A DNA stretch of 64,000 nt from Adenophora triphylla var. japonica (GCA_022495995.1 JAFEMH010005430.1:1-64000); one strand, 5' to 3'. Shown: positions 24,624-36,673, counted from the stretch's first letter. A program made the numbers and translations. Notes: a model not told the origin generated them from the sequence alone.

Positions 24624-25481
24624 GGGGCCGTTTGGTTCGGTGAATAAAAAGTGAAGAAATGAAATGGTCAATAGAATTGAATTTCTTAAGGAATTGGAAT
24701 GGAAAAAAACTGGTCAAACCCCTCCGTTTGGTTGGCACGAAATGAAATGAAATTGTCATTCAATTCCTTGACAAATCATGTTTGATTTGAAAATACATAT
24801 TATAGGAATAGAATGAAAGCATATAAAATGTCAAATTTACCCTTTTAAAAAAAAAAAAAATTTGAGGGGGTGGGGGTGGGTGGGGTAGGGGTATGCAAAA
24901 TTAGGGGTGGGATAGGGGGTATGCAAAATGAGTAAAAAATAATTTTTTTTTCGTGGGGGGCGGGGGTGGGGTGGGGGGTTGGTGGGGGGGGTGGGGGTAG
25001 GGCGAGGGCTGGAGGGGGTTGGTGGGGGGTGGGGGTAGGGCGAGGGGGCTGGAGGGGGTAGGGCGGGGAAAAAATAATTCGTGGGGGTAGGGGGTGGGGT
25101 GAGGGTGGGGGGGTAGGTAGGGGAAAAAAAAAGTTGTGGGGGTGGGGGGGTAGGGCGGGGGGTGAATGGGAGGGGTAGGCGGGGGAAAAAAAAAAATCCG
25201 TGAGGGTGGGGGTGGGGTAGAGGCGGGGCTGGGTGGGGGTGGGTAGGGGGTAGTGGTGGTTTGGGTTTGGGGGTATTTTGGTCAAAAAAAAAAATCCATT
25301 GCCAAAGGAATTCATCATTCCTTCCAAAATTGGAAGGAATGAAAATCCATTCCAAGGAATGAAATTTCATTCCGTCGGGAATGGAAAATTTTTCATTCCA
25401 ACGAACCAAACGGGCCGAAGGAATGAAGTCAATGGAATTCTCCATTCCATTCCCTCCGTTTTCGACGAACCAAACGCCCCC
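24624..25481. mobile_element. Tourist/PIF-Harbinger type MITE with G-rich core
   Basis: Ends GGGGCCGTTTGGTTCG and, reversed, GGGGGCGTTTGGTTCG, with the 3-base target duplication TTA (24621-24623 and 25482-25484) typical of PIF/Harbinger. The core 24860-25270 is almost entirely runs of G on the plus strand (GGGGGTGGGGGT type) broken by poly-A. No transposase. Confidence 0.8.
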
Positions 25482-25541
25482 TTAGGTTTTGAACTATGTG
25501 CTTGACGGATACATCTAGGATATTCAAGAGTGATCCACAAA

Positions 25542-25702
25542 TCTATATTATAAATGGCAACTGTCCAACTCAACGATGAACAGTACAATGAATAGTTTCA
25601 AAAAAAAATTTCCCATTTTGCCCTCACTAAGTTGTCCCTTTCCCATTTTGCCCTTTAAAAAAAAAAAAAAACCACGTGTCCTCGGACACGGGCTTTTACT
25701 AG
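25542..25702 (+). mobile_element. Short Helitron-like element
   Basis: Begins TCTATATTATAAATGG after an A, and ends with the hairpin CGTGTCCTCGGACACG, then GGCTTTTACTAG followed by T. TC start, 3' hairpin a few bases before CTAG, and A/T insertion site are the Helitron signature. Confidence 0.7.
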
Positions 25703-25710
25703 TCTATATA

Positions 25711-25989
25711 TACTCCCTCCGTTCCGGAGAACTTTACCCCTTTACTATTGAGAACGGAAAATAAGAAATAATGTTATTAAAGTATAAATAATGTTATTAA
25801 AGTAAGTGTTGTGAGTGGGAAGAGAGAGAATGAGTGGAGAGAATAGTAAATTTGAAAAGTGTTGTGAGTGGGAGGAGAGAGAATGAGTGGAGAGAATAGT
25901 AAATTTTTTTTCCTTTTTAGGAAAGTGGGATTTAAAGTGGGACGCCCAAAATAGTAAAAGGGGTAATATTTTATGGGACAGAGGGAGTA
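25711..25989. mobile_element. Stowaway-type MITE
   Basis: TACTCCCTCCGTTCCGGAGA at the left, ATGGGACAGAGGGAGTA at the right, TA borders. A ~60-bp internal direct duplication (GTTGTGAGTGGGA...AGAATAGTAAAT) is present. Confidence 0.85.
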
Positions 25990-26363
25990 TATAAAACGAG
26001 AATAGTGTCTTTTGGTATGCTTAACATTTAAAAATAAGATTTTTCCTTCAAAATAGTGATAATTCTAGAAGCTATTGTTGAGACTCTTTTTAATGTTGTC
26101 CCAATAAATGTTTGAAAATAAAAGAACTAAAATATCTTGCAAAATAATTGAGCTTATATTCAATTCAACAAGATCCTTTTTATCAATTCTTTATCCTTAT
26201 CGTCAACCATTTTTTTTATTTTTAACATCAATATGAATTTTTTCACACACAAAAAAAAATCAATATGGATACTTTTGACATTATTTATTTAATTTTAAAA
26301 AATATACTCATTCTGTCTCACTACAAACTACACACTTTTTTCAAAGGGCATCCCACTACAAAC

Positions 26364-27229
26364 TGCTCCCTACGTCTAATCCGGTTTAGAATTTTCTCTT
26401 CCGACACAGAAATTAAAAAATATTAATATAATAAAAGGAGAGAATGAGTGAATCAGGTATTGTGAGTATGAAAAGTAAAATATGAGGGAGAATGAGTGAG
26501 GGGCATAGTAAGGAGATTGTTGTTATTAGTATGACAAGTGACACTACAAGAAAACTGTCATTTAGCGATGGATTTTAGCGACGGACACAATTCCGTCGCT
26601 AATAGCGACGGATTAGCGAGGGAATAGTGAGGGATAAAAAATAAAAAAAATAAAGCTGAAAACGACAACTTTACCGACGGATTTAACGACGGACAATATT
26701 CCCTCACTATTTCGTCGTAAAAGTGGCGCCAAAAAATTGTGCCTCTTTTTGCCGACGGTTTACCGACGGATTAACGAGGGATTGCAATTTTTTTTACCGG
26801 CGGATGCATTTCGTCGCTATATAATTAAAAAAATAAAAAAAAAATTATTTTATTTTCATTTAGCGACGGATTAACGACGGAATTTTGAAAATAATATAAC
26901 GACGAAAATTATTTTCATGTTAATAGCGACGGTTTGGAATCAATTAGCGAGGGATTGGTCCCTCACTAAATTACCGACGGACATGAAATTCCGTCGTTAG
27001 ACATTAGCGACGAGGGTTTTAGCGAGGAAAAAAATCCGTCGGTAAATCGTTTTAGCGACGAAAATTTGACTTTTAGCGACAAATTTTCCGTCGCTAAAAC
27101 CTGTTTTTCTTGTAGTGTGAGTATTTTTGAATATAAAAATAATATAAATTTGCCATTTTGAGATGTCATAAGTCGAGTGGGACGCCCAAAATGGAAATTG
27201 GTCCTAAGTCGGGTGGGACGGAGGGAGTA
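26364..27229. mobile_element. Stowaway-like MITE split by a CACTA element
   Basis: Left GCTCCCTACGTCTAATCCGG and right, reversed, TACTCCCTCCGTCCCACCCG are diverged inverted ends; the CACTA element 26542-27117 lies between them. Confidence 0.6.
26542..27117. mobile_element. Non-autonomous CACTA element
   Basis: Starts CACTACAAGAAAA and ends TTTTTCTTGTAGTG, the canonical En/Spm-CACTA terminus, with a 3-base target duplication TGA (26539-26541 and 27118-27120). The interior is made of subterminal repeats of the TAGCGACGGA / CCGTCGCTA type in both directions. 576 bases, no transposase. Confidence 0.95.
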
Positions 27230-28500
27230 TATACTTTCTAAAATGGAAATATTTAATTATTTTTATATTAATGGAACTCGCATATCAAGCTCAGAACAAC
27301 AACTCATTTTCTCTCTTCAACCTCATTTTTCATACTCACAACACTCAACCCACTAACATTTTTCCTTAATTTCTGAGCAAATAGTAAGTGTGTATTTTAT
27401 AATAGGATGGATGGAGTATAATCTAACTGAACTTTTTTGTTGATACCCCACATTATATAGATGAAATTTTATTATTCCATGTTTATTTTATTTCTTATTA
27501 ATTTATTTACTATTTTATAGGTTTTATTGATCCCCCACGTTATATAGATAAAAATATTAATACATAAAAGACATTGCTAACTTTTCGGTGTCATGCACTT
27601 TTCGACGAAGGAGCCATTATTTCGTGCTGATTTAAGATTTATTTTTTTTGGGAGTTTATTTCACTAAAAATTTGGATAAATTGTTACATTAGTTTTAACT
27701 GTAGTTGTTAATTTTGATTTTTGTTTATTTAATTATATCGAAATTATACAAATTATAAAAAGAACCAAAAGTCGATACAATTGTTGTCATAATAAGGCTA
27801 CTAAATAAGTTGACTAAGTAGATGATTTTGTTTTAATCATTATTACTTTGTCTCTTAATAAACTCAAATGTAAGAAATTTTTGTTTTAAAATTGTTGTTT
27901 TTATAAAAAGCTTTGTTCTAAAAGTTTTTACTAAATTTCTTTCACTATTTTTTTTATTATCGTAAATTAAATGTTTAAAAGTGAATAATAAGAATATTTA
28001 TCTTCATTTTTAAAGTGAATACTTCAAATTCAAATGAATTTTCCTTTTAGAATAAAAAATAAATGAATATCAAATTTTTGATTTAGGGATATTTTAAAAA
28101 TATTTATTTTAGCAAAGATGCATAAATACGCTTGCTATTCCAAATTTTTAATTTTACAATTATATAATGAATAGTAAAATAACAAAGTAGTAAAATAAAT
28201 CATTTAAGGAAAAATATTTTAAAATAAAAATTTTTATTGGAATAATCACTGAAGTTCCTCACATCACAAAATATGTGTATACAAAAAATCCAAAAATTTA
28301 TAATATTCATTGTGTTGGTTAAATAATTATAACATGTGTATACTTTCATTAGTTTTAACTTTTTATTATAAATTATTTTCAATGTAAAATTATTTTGGAC
28401 TCATAATTAATATATTATAATTATATAACATTATTTAAACAAAATATGTTAATATAACAAAATTTTGCTTATACCATGCAACGCATGGGTGCAATACTAG

Positions 28501-29529
28501 TAGTATTAACGAGAGGGAAAAGGGACCTATAAGATGCCATGAGGGGGCACTTCTACAATCCTAGCTATAACCGAGGTGTGTGTTCTTTATAGAGGAGATG
28601 AGATATATATGAGAAAGTTGTTCACGGAGAGTATTCATGCTTATATATTAGTGATTGCACGTAAAAAGTTGTAACCACCATCATTATTGATTATAGTGTA
28701 TATTATAGTTTGACATCTCTCCCAGATATAGTCATGTGTCGATAAACTTAGTTACTAAATCATGTATTATATATTTCATATTATCTATTGTTGATTGATT
28801 CTTCCCGTAATAGGATTGCTAATATGAGTTAGGTGTATGTGAGATCTTTAATACCTAACATGACTATCATGCATTTTTTCCCTTTTAATATTTGTAAGTA
28901 CTCTCCATATTCTTCTTCGACAACCGCTCTACTCCACACTTTCCCCATTCCTTCCCTATCTCTGTACATTTACTCACCAACCCCGTCCGTCACATGCAAC
29001 CCTCACTTTTATGTATTCTTTTTTAATTTGCAATTTTCATTGGATCCAATTTCATCTAAACAAAATGATTACCGGTGGAAGAAGTTGCATCTCTTCTCCG
29101 CCGGATTTCTCAAACGATGTTAATCCATCTTCATCACCACCCCTATATTTCAGGTTCATTTACTTTTCTGTTCTTTATAGAATGCATTTTTTTTAACGTT
29201 TTCATGCTTTGTGGTCTGTACACTCCAACTAACATGCATACACCATTTTAGATTCATGTTGTTCTGTGTTTGTTTGTGTGTTACGGATAATAAATGTCTG
29301 AATTCTCCATGTTTGCAAAGCTTTTATTTCTGAAAGCAACATCATCATCGCTAGGTACGATATTTCTTTATTTTATATGTTTTCACTTAATTGATCTGTT
29401 TGTAATGATCAATTTATGCTAAGTTATGTGGTCTAAATTTGGTCATTGATTTTGGGACAGAGATAGTACATTTTTTTGTAATTCATTTGAAATTGTTTGA
29501 TTTATCGATTCATAGTTAAAGAAATTAAG
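28501..29529. other. Spacer, no gene firmly recognised
   Basis: A short frame with a plausible donor site (ATG at 29065, PPLYFR before CAGGTTCATT) could be a first exon of the decayed gene that follows. Not supported further. Confidence 0.35.
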
Positions 29530-30060
29530 GGTTGAGAGAGAGTTTTAAAATATGAGCTCCAGGAGTTGAAGTCATCCTCTAAAAAGAAGGCATCTTCTGA
29601 TGCTAAGTTCTTGGTCGAAAGGGAAAAGAAACTCAATGAGCTTAACGAACAGTTAGAGCTTAATTGAGTCAGATAATAACAAAAGCAACACCTAGTTGGT
29701 GATTTGACCCATGCAAGGGATGATTTGAGAAAAAAATCTAGATAAAAAAGTGAAAAAGATCAAAAGTGATGAAGAAGAGCTACAAGTATCAAAACGGTTG
29801 ATCTCAGAATTTGTGGACAAAGCTTGAGGCAGAGGTGTCAAAGGTTTAGGCCGAGTATTCTGAAGTTAGAGAATCATTACAGAAAGAACTTATGGAGGAT
29901 AAAAAAATGGGGTTTTGTTAACCGATAATCTTGCTTCACTAAGGGAGATTATAATAAACACGCAAGAAGAGCTTCATTGAGTGTCACATGAACTAGCAGC
30001 AAACGTGGAAGATCGTAATAACACAAGATTGATGCTTGGAGAGTGGAATTTAAAGGTTTC
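29530..30060 (+). pseudogene. Coiled-coil protein pseudogene (possibly MFP1-like)
   Basis: Plus-strand phases, interrupted by several indels and stops, give ELQELKSSSKKKASSDAKF, EREKKLNELNEQLEL, KIKSDEEELQVSKRLIS, AEYSEVRESLQKELM and DNLASLREIIINTQEELH. The heptad-rich, highly charged pattern is that of a long coiled coil. It reminds me of plant MAR-binding filament-like protein 1, but that is from memory and only tentative. At least four frame breaks make it non-functional. Confidence 0.5.
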
Positions 30061-30649
30061 TTTTTCTTTTTTGTGGATTGTAGTTTTATATTTAGTGTGG
30101 TTGAATCATGCTCAAACTTGATTTACATCATAAGTTTAGTTGTCAATGAGTTAGTTTTATATAAAGTATGGTGAGAAGTTTAAGGAGATCATGTTTATAA
30201 TTGTTTTGAAATCTTAGTGTACTAGTAGGTAACCCGTGCTCCGCACGGGAAGCTAAATTGCTAATATCATGAATTATTTTTTATAATATAAGTGTATTAT
30301 AAATGAATCAAAATATTAACATTTATAAAGTTAGAAAAATTGTGTTCAATTTTAATAACTTTGTTGCACATAAGTTTAATAGGAATTGCATTGTGACTAA
30401 CAATGTAGCAATTTTTGCTATTTTATTTTTGATGTTCATACTTTATGTCATTTATTTTTGATGTCATAATTTATGTCAGTATGCAACATTTTTTATGGAC
30501 GTTAACAAAGTGAATGAAAAAACTAACGACCTATTTCTTTTCAAATTACAACATTTTAAATACAATGTAGGGGTTCCAACCCTTAACCTTCCCGAGAAAA
30601 GTACGTCTTTAAGCTAAATGCTCATTGGCATTATTAACGACCTACTTTG

Positions 30650-31170
30650 ATATATATATATATATATATATATAGTAACTATTATGATTAACTAATATTA
30701 TTAATAGTAATAGTTAACATATATTGTAACTATAATACTATTACTTAACATATATAGTAAATTAATACTATTTATAATAATAGTTAGCATATATAGTAAC
30801 TATTATAGTTAACTAATACTATTAATAGTAATAGTTAACATATATAGTAACTATTATAGTTAACTAATACTATTAATAGTAATAGTTAACTTATATAATA
30901 ACTATTATAGTTAACTACTACAATTAATAGTAATAGTTAACATATATAGTAACTATTATAGTTAACTAATACAATTAATAGTAATAGTTAACTTATATAG
31001 TAACTATTATAGTTAACTAATACAATTAATAGTAATAGTTAACATATATAGTAACTAGTTAACTAATACAATTAATAGTAATAGTTAACTTATAAAGTAA
31101 CTATTATAGTTAACTAATACTATTAATAGTAATAGTTAACCTATATAATAACTATTATTAGTAACTAATA
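30650..31170. repeat. Palindromic AT minisatellite, ~60-bp units
   Basis: Each unit is TATATAGTAACTATTATAG then TTAACTAATACTATTAATAG then TAATAGTTAACA. The sub-blocks are themselves palindromic. Begins with a (TA)n run. Confidence 0.9.
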
Positions 31171-31309
31171 GTATTAGCTAATAAGGAGAATATCAAAAGT
31201 CATATAGATTTTGGGATAGTGATGATGTGGCTTCTCCAATATCAAGAGTTTGCATAAACTTGTCCACGTGGCGAAGCCATAACCCTCCTCACCAACTTTA
31301 ATATATATA

Positions 31310-31551
31310 TACTCCCTCCGTCCCGCTACAAACCGCACTGGTGGTCAACTGTGCGGGTCATTGACCAATGATTTTATGAATATCTAGATATTTTTTTTGT
31401 AATTTTAAAAATTGTTATTGCTTCACCAATAGAAATACTATCAATAACTTTTTTTAGAATTGCACAGAGATATCTAGACATTCATAAAATTATTGGTCAA
31501 TGACCCGCACAGTTGACCACCAGTGCGGTTTGTAGCGGGACGGAGGGAGTA
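31310..31551. mobile_element. Stowaway-type MITE, near-perfect hairpin
   Basis: TACTCCCTCCGTCCCGCTAC and its exact complement at the other end, with arms of about 90 bases (ACCGCACTGGTGGTCAACTG...) matching almost completely. TA borders inside a TA run. Confidence 0.95.
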
Positions 31552-31561
31552 TATATATAGA

Positions 31562-31901
31562 TTTAACTGTCGTGTTACATTAGACGGTGGTACACAAAGT
31601 GATACAGAAAATTTGGGCTTCAAATTATGCGATACTTGTGGGGCAGGGAAATGACACACGGTCTTCAAATTTTATGTTTTGGATTTCTGATAAAATTAAG
31701 TTTTTCTTCCTACAGTTGATCGGTTCAGGCATTACTATATTCGTGCTCCTATTGGAATGGCTCTTCGGTCTTCAACTTGATATTACTGTGTAATTCAATT
31801 CTATCTCTATAACACTTGATATCACTGTGTAATTCAATTATATCTCTGTAATTTAATGTTGGATTTTGAGTACTACTCAGTGTTTGAAGTGTTCATACGA
31901 A
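31562..31901. other. Possible exon remnant, unassigned
   Basis: After a CTTCCTACAG acceptor-like site at about 31704-31713 the plus strand stays open to 31793 (ends LFGLQLDITV, hydrophobic). Not recognised; it could be a last exon of the gene broken by the surrounding insertions. Confidence 0.25.
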
Positions 31902-31906
31902 TATTT

Positions 31907-32786
31907 TGTTGGACTTTTGGTTAAGGCTTCTTAAGGAAATAACAAAAGAGATGAGAAAGATAACAGAAATATAACGGAAATTGAAAAAAACAAATCACAA
32001 ATAGTCGAGTCTTGTGTTTAACACAATTTCCGTAAGAAGTATTTGCCCCGCACAGGTGCTTACGGTTGAATGGCAAACTCCTCGTAAGATAAAACGACTT
32101 CTAGTTATCTATAGGAGCACCCCAAATAAATAAATCTAGCGAATAATTGGCTATTTGGAACTTTGGACTTGAAGGAATTATATGCAACAATATGAAGATG
32201 ATTAGGCAATGTTAATCTATCTCAAAGAGGGTAAGAAAGGCTCAATTTACTGTGTGTGACCATTGAAATTCGGTAGGGGAAGTATATAAAGAGAGTTAAG
32301 GGGTTTGTGCCTTTTCCCACGAAAGGACACTACTTTTCTGTTTGAATTGGTGACTGTTCAGGATCTGCTCGGCCGAGTCAAGGGACTCGCTCGGCCGAGC
32401 ACCAAGCTGCACAGCCGAGTCAAGTAACTCGCACGGCCGTGTCAATCAATCTGCTCGGCCGAGTCAAGGACTCTGCTCGGCCGTGCAAGATTGTCCAGAG
32501 ACTTGGTCAAACTCCTGTGCTCTGCTCGGCCGAGTCAAGCACCTTGCTCGGCCGTGCACATCAAACAACATCAAAACCCTTTAAAAAACTCTTGTTAAGT
32601 TACAAATATTTTGTCATTAATTTCTCATTCACCCGAAAATGGTTTTGAGACAATAAATGAGTTATATAATCTACAACAAATGTAGATTACCATTTGTAAC
32701 AAGCTTCGTTAACAAATAACGAACTTTTGTTAGAAACCTAGATCAACGTTAAGTTAAACTTAACTTTTCGTTACCCATTTCCAACA
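31907..32786 (-). repeat. 3' LTR (minus-strand sense) of the copia element
   Basis: 880 bases; contains the CGGCCGAG repeat cluster at 32360-32565. Confidence 0.9.
32360..32565. repeat. CTCGGCCGAGTCAAG repeat cluster in LTR
   Basis: About eight occurrences of the palindromic core CTCGGCCGAG or CACGGCCGTG, spaced about 20-30 bases; the same cluster recurs at 37170-37370 in the other LTR. Confidence 0.85.
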
Positions 32787-34106
32787 ATCCCCCACATGAA
32801 TGACAATTAATGCATGAATGCAAATTTCGTCCAAAAGTTCCGGCGAACTATTATTACATCGGGATAGATAGCTTGTGGCCTTGAATATTCCCTAGTGAAA
32901 TATTATCGGATATACTAGTCATTTGGTAGCGAGTCGCTTTGAACCAGTGACTGTATGATGTATACCAAGACAACAATACTCACATAATAATAGCTCTAAT
33001 AGTTATTGTTCTCACGTTTTGTCCATTTCGGCCTTGGACCGTATCTCATTCATAAGCGTTCATTTAGAGGCGGCCAAATTACCTCTCGCTTATATAGGTG
33101 ATTCTATAAGGAGTATCATGCACTACTCCACCCGTAGGTATAGAAATCATTAAAAGTTTTCTCAACTTATCCTTACCACTGCTGCATGTGCTTGTACTTG
33201 GATGTTCTGGGAATGAGTATTCAACATCTCCGGGTTAATAAACCGAGTTGTTGTTTCCAAGTAACTCTACTAGAACTTATAACTTGGTTGTCTCATTGAA
33301 CCAAGGGCCTGGGATCTCCATTTCTCAAGGTTGAGTGTCCGCTATAAGTCCTTTTGTTGTGGGTTTTAGATCCATTCCCCTTAACAGTTTATACAGTTAA
33401 TCTCGATTACTACCCTTAGGTAGATGGATCCGATTTTGACTTCACATGGCTAGTTGTGACAGTCGCATTTTGAGATCAATTGTACTATGGTAGTGTGTCT
33501 AAGATCATTGTGTCTTGAATTACTACTATGTTCTACACCTTTTCCTATTTTCCATTGTCGTCACAATGCCTTAGGTCATGCAGACATAAACTTATTCCAC
33601 AAAGGAATATCTTTTCCAAGAATTTATTAGATCAATAAGCTTTTTCCTAAGCTTTGTCTAATTCTATCAACTCATATTCTTTACAAGATTGAGTTAGCTA
33701 TATTATCTTGGAAAGTGACACCTTTACTCCAACTAATGTGAGTGTATTCTAGTGTCGAATATTCAATCAGTATACTCTTTCCATACTATTGAATACCATA
33801 GGTATTGTAATCTTTAATCATAAGTATATCTTTAAGTACACCAAGTACTATGACTATACTATTTCGGTGATTGATTACAATTACATTTAGACTTTTAGTC
33901 TATCTAGAATGATTAGTCCCTTCGAGTGATCAAATTCTTCTATCGGTCAGTTTCTTCAAGTGGTTATTATCTCTGTACCGTTCTGAATTCCCAAGTATTC
34001 AGTATCTCTAAGTGGTTTGACCTCCTTAGAGTCTACCTTTCAGGAATCTACTTTACAGAGATTACCTCTCAAGATTCTACCTTACTAGAGTACACCTCTC
34101 AAGAAT

Positions 34107-34800
34107 CTATTTGAACTTTCGAAGTACTTTTTCAAGATAATGGGATTGTGATAGGACTATTCCTTCTGATGTTCTAGAAATCTTTATTTCTAATATGACA
34201 TCGGCTAATCCCCTATCTTTCATGTCAAAGTTCTTCTTTAACATGTCTTTGGTATTCATGATCAATTCATGACTACCATTGTTATCCACGTAAGGACAGA
34301 CTGTTAACAAATGATTCAGATGTTCCTTTAATGTAGACACATTTTTCACATTTATTAATCTTGAATCCATTTGATAACATAGTTCTATCGAACTTCTCAT
34401 GCCACTGTTTAGTTGCTTGTTTTAGTCCATATAAATACACAAGTAGATCCAACACGGTTGTGCGACATAGAACGCTATGTTGTGTCAATGGGATAATCTT
34501 GCATAAATCATCATGTCCTTTTGACAACTAGCCTGGCTTTATACTTTTCTTTTAAGAATCCATTTGCAACCTAATGGTTTGCAACTTGGAGGGAGATCTA
34601 CCAATTCCCAAGTATTTATTAAGCATTATGGATTTTATCTCACTGTTAATAGCTTCTTTCCTGAACGAACTATCCGAACCAGATAACGCTTCCATAACAG
34701 TTGCTGGTTCGTTTTCCAATATAAATGATAGAAAATCAGGACCAAAAGACTTTTCCACTCTTGCCCTTTTACTACGTCTAAGTCCTATCATTTCAAGGAA
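34107..34800 (-). pseudogene. Copia reverse transcriptase remnant
   Basis: Minus-strand frames at 34552-34791, 34282-34527 and 34107-34400 give RRSKRARVEKSFGPDFLSF, VYLYGLKQATKQWHEKFD and YLEKVLRKFK. These are spaced landmarks of copia reverse transcriptase in separate phases with the catalytic YVDD segment missing. Non-functional. Confidence 0.75.
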
Positions 34801-35938
34801 GTATATTCTTAAAGAATATAACGTGTCTTGCTTAAGTATTACTACTTTAGCCGAATCCCCCCATAGTTTAGGTATTTATAAAACAACTTACGAATACTTC
34901 AAATTCGTTAGGAGTTTTTATCATCAAATAACTTTCAAATATATGATGATCCATTCTTTTAATTGTTAACAGTTTAACAGTTTCTGCTAATACTAGAAGT
35001 TCATAACAATAGAACTTATGTATTTAGCTTGTACCCCCACACTTGAGGTGTACATCCACATATCAAATATTTTATGAATATCCTAATTCATATTTAATAT
35101 TTTCCTTTATGTGGAGTCATTTAAATGTAATAACCATGTTATCTCCTGACAACATAGTCATAACTATGTTCAAGTGAGGTCTCTTCAACCTTGGTCTCTT
35201 CAACCTTGGTCTCTTCAACCTTGGTCTTTGGTTTCAAAGAATACCGCATTGCTAATGGAAACGTAATCCATAGTTTTGGGTCCTATCTTAACCTCTTTAG
35301 GTTTAGATATTTCTACCTTTGCTAGGTATACCCACATAAGACGGAACTTATCAATAAGGAGTTCACCATCTCCTTAAAAGTTCTATCTTTCCTTTTTTTT
35401 CGGTGATTCAATTGATTTGAGTGTGTAAGAAGCATTCGTTTGATAAATAATTGTCAGCGTCCCAACAATTATTTTTCAAACGGTACTTCATACTAACCAC
35501 CTCTATCACTACGAAATTCTTAATTGTTAATTAAGATGAATCACAAACCTTATTGTATACTTAAAACTTTAAGGCTTTACTTTTACTTTTCCAAAAAATG
35601 AACTTTGCATTATCAAATGCAATTATTAATAGAAGTAATAAACTATCTATTTACTATCTCTGGTTTGAACTGATTTCTACAAAAGAAATCACAATTGATT
35701 TGCGAATCAAACTTCATCTTAGGTAGTAATTTTAAATTAACTCGTCGACTTAGTAAATTTAAATTTACACGACCTAATTGAACACACCATAACAATTGGA
35801 ACACTTCAAACCAAGTAAATAAAATTTGAAATTTTATTCTTCGCACTTAGGCGGATAAAACATTTACAATTCAAGTCAAGGAGTCCTTCAACAAGGTACC
35901 CTTTACTAACACAATAACCACATTTGGTCAATTCAAGC

Positions 35939-36673
35939 TTATGCCCCTAGGCTATGTTGATCAAAGTCCAATGGAACATATCGATCTTCAGTCACATTGG
36001 CTAGAAGAGGGTTTCCATCTTGGTTGTTGATTCTAGGATGTCGACATTCCCTAGCCATATGCCCGGGTTTGCCGCAATTAAAACAACTACCTTTGACCTT
36101 CTTGGCGGTCCTCTTCACTTTCCCGGTGTTCTTTCTCTTTTTTCCGGTACTTGTTTCCACCAAGTTCACTTGCGGTCTTTTAGTCACAATACACATAGTA
36201 TTGTGCATCTCGAGAAAATCTCAAAGTTCTCTCGCGGTCTTTATGCCACAACACACCTTGTATTGTGCATAATCCAAGCCATTAAGAATATAATTGTGAC
36301 ACAAGAAATCGCTGTGATTCCATGTATCCAAATCATTCTTTGCTTTGGATTCATCCTCGTCGGATATCAATGGTGGATATTCCCAAAGAAATTGCACCAA
36401 TTTTAATGTTGTCAAATAAACCAACATTTTCTGTTGCCACCTCTTAAAGTTCATCCCGATAAGAATACCCGGTCTTTTCGCATGTACGAACACATGAGAC
36501 GGAGGGAGAGCATTATGAGGTGCAACCCTTGAGGTTGTACCAGAAGGAGGTTTCTTACCATGTACCGAGTGAGTCGATGAAGGAGCAGGTGCAACATTCT
36601 TTAGCGTTGCTTCGCCTTGAAGAGGAGCAGGAGTAAGCCCGAATGATTCGGAGGTGTCTTTCTCACTTGCCAT
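35939..36673 (-). pseudogene. Copia gag with CCHC zinc knuckle, frameshifted
   Basis: The first frame (36221-36673, 150 residues) starts MASEKDTSESFG and carries GMNFKRWQQKMLVYLTTL, the copia gag core. The second frame (35939-36208) holds CFNCGKPGHMARECR, a CX2CX4HX4C knuckle preceded by a Lys-rich stretch. A frame break separates them at about 36210. Confidence 0.85.

Larger units (their letters stand above)
25703..28500 (+). mobile_element. Non-autonomous Helitron-like element with nested insertions
   Basis: Starts TCTATATA directly after the CTAG of the previous element. Ends with the hairpin CCATGCAACGCATGG, then GTGCAATACTAG followed by T. It contains a MITE (25711-25989) and a CACTA element inside another MITE (26364-27229). 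The remainder is AT-rich with no Rep/helicase gene. The 5' limit is less certain because the first MITE sits eight bases in. Confidence 0.6.
30222..31561 (-). mobile_element. Non-autonomous Helitron with palindromic AT minisatellite
   Basis: On the minus strand it starts TCTATATATA (after A) and ends with the hairpin CCCGTGCGGAGCACGGG, then TTACCTACTAG followed by T (plus-strand borders 31561 and 30222). Contains an AT-rich minisatellite (30650-31170) and a MITE (31310-31551) inserted in its 5' TA run. The conserved non-repeat part (30240-30640) matches 57880-58240 of the other copy in reverse. No Rep/helicase. Confidence 0.85.

Noticed and set aside
24837..25445. 202-residue Pro-rich reading frame on the minus strand
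   Set aside because: It is the C-rich complement of the G-run core of a Tourist element; low-complexity, no domain.
32439..32648. 69-residue frame present twice (also 37246-37455)
   Set aside because: It is inside both copies of the copia LTR and reads through the CGGCCGAG repeats; its conservation follows from LTR identity.
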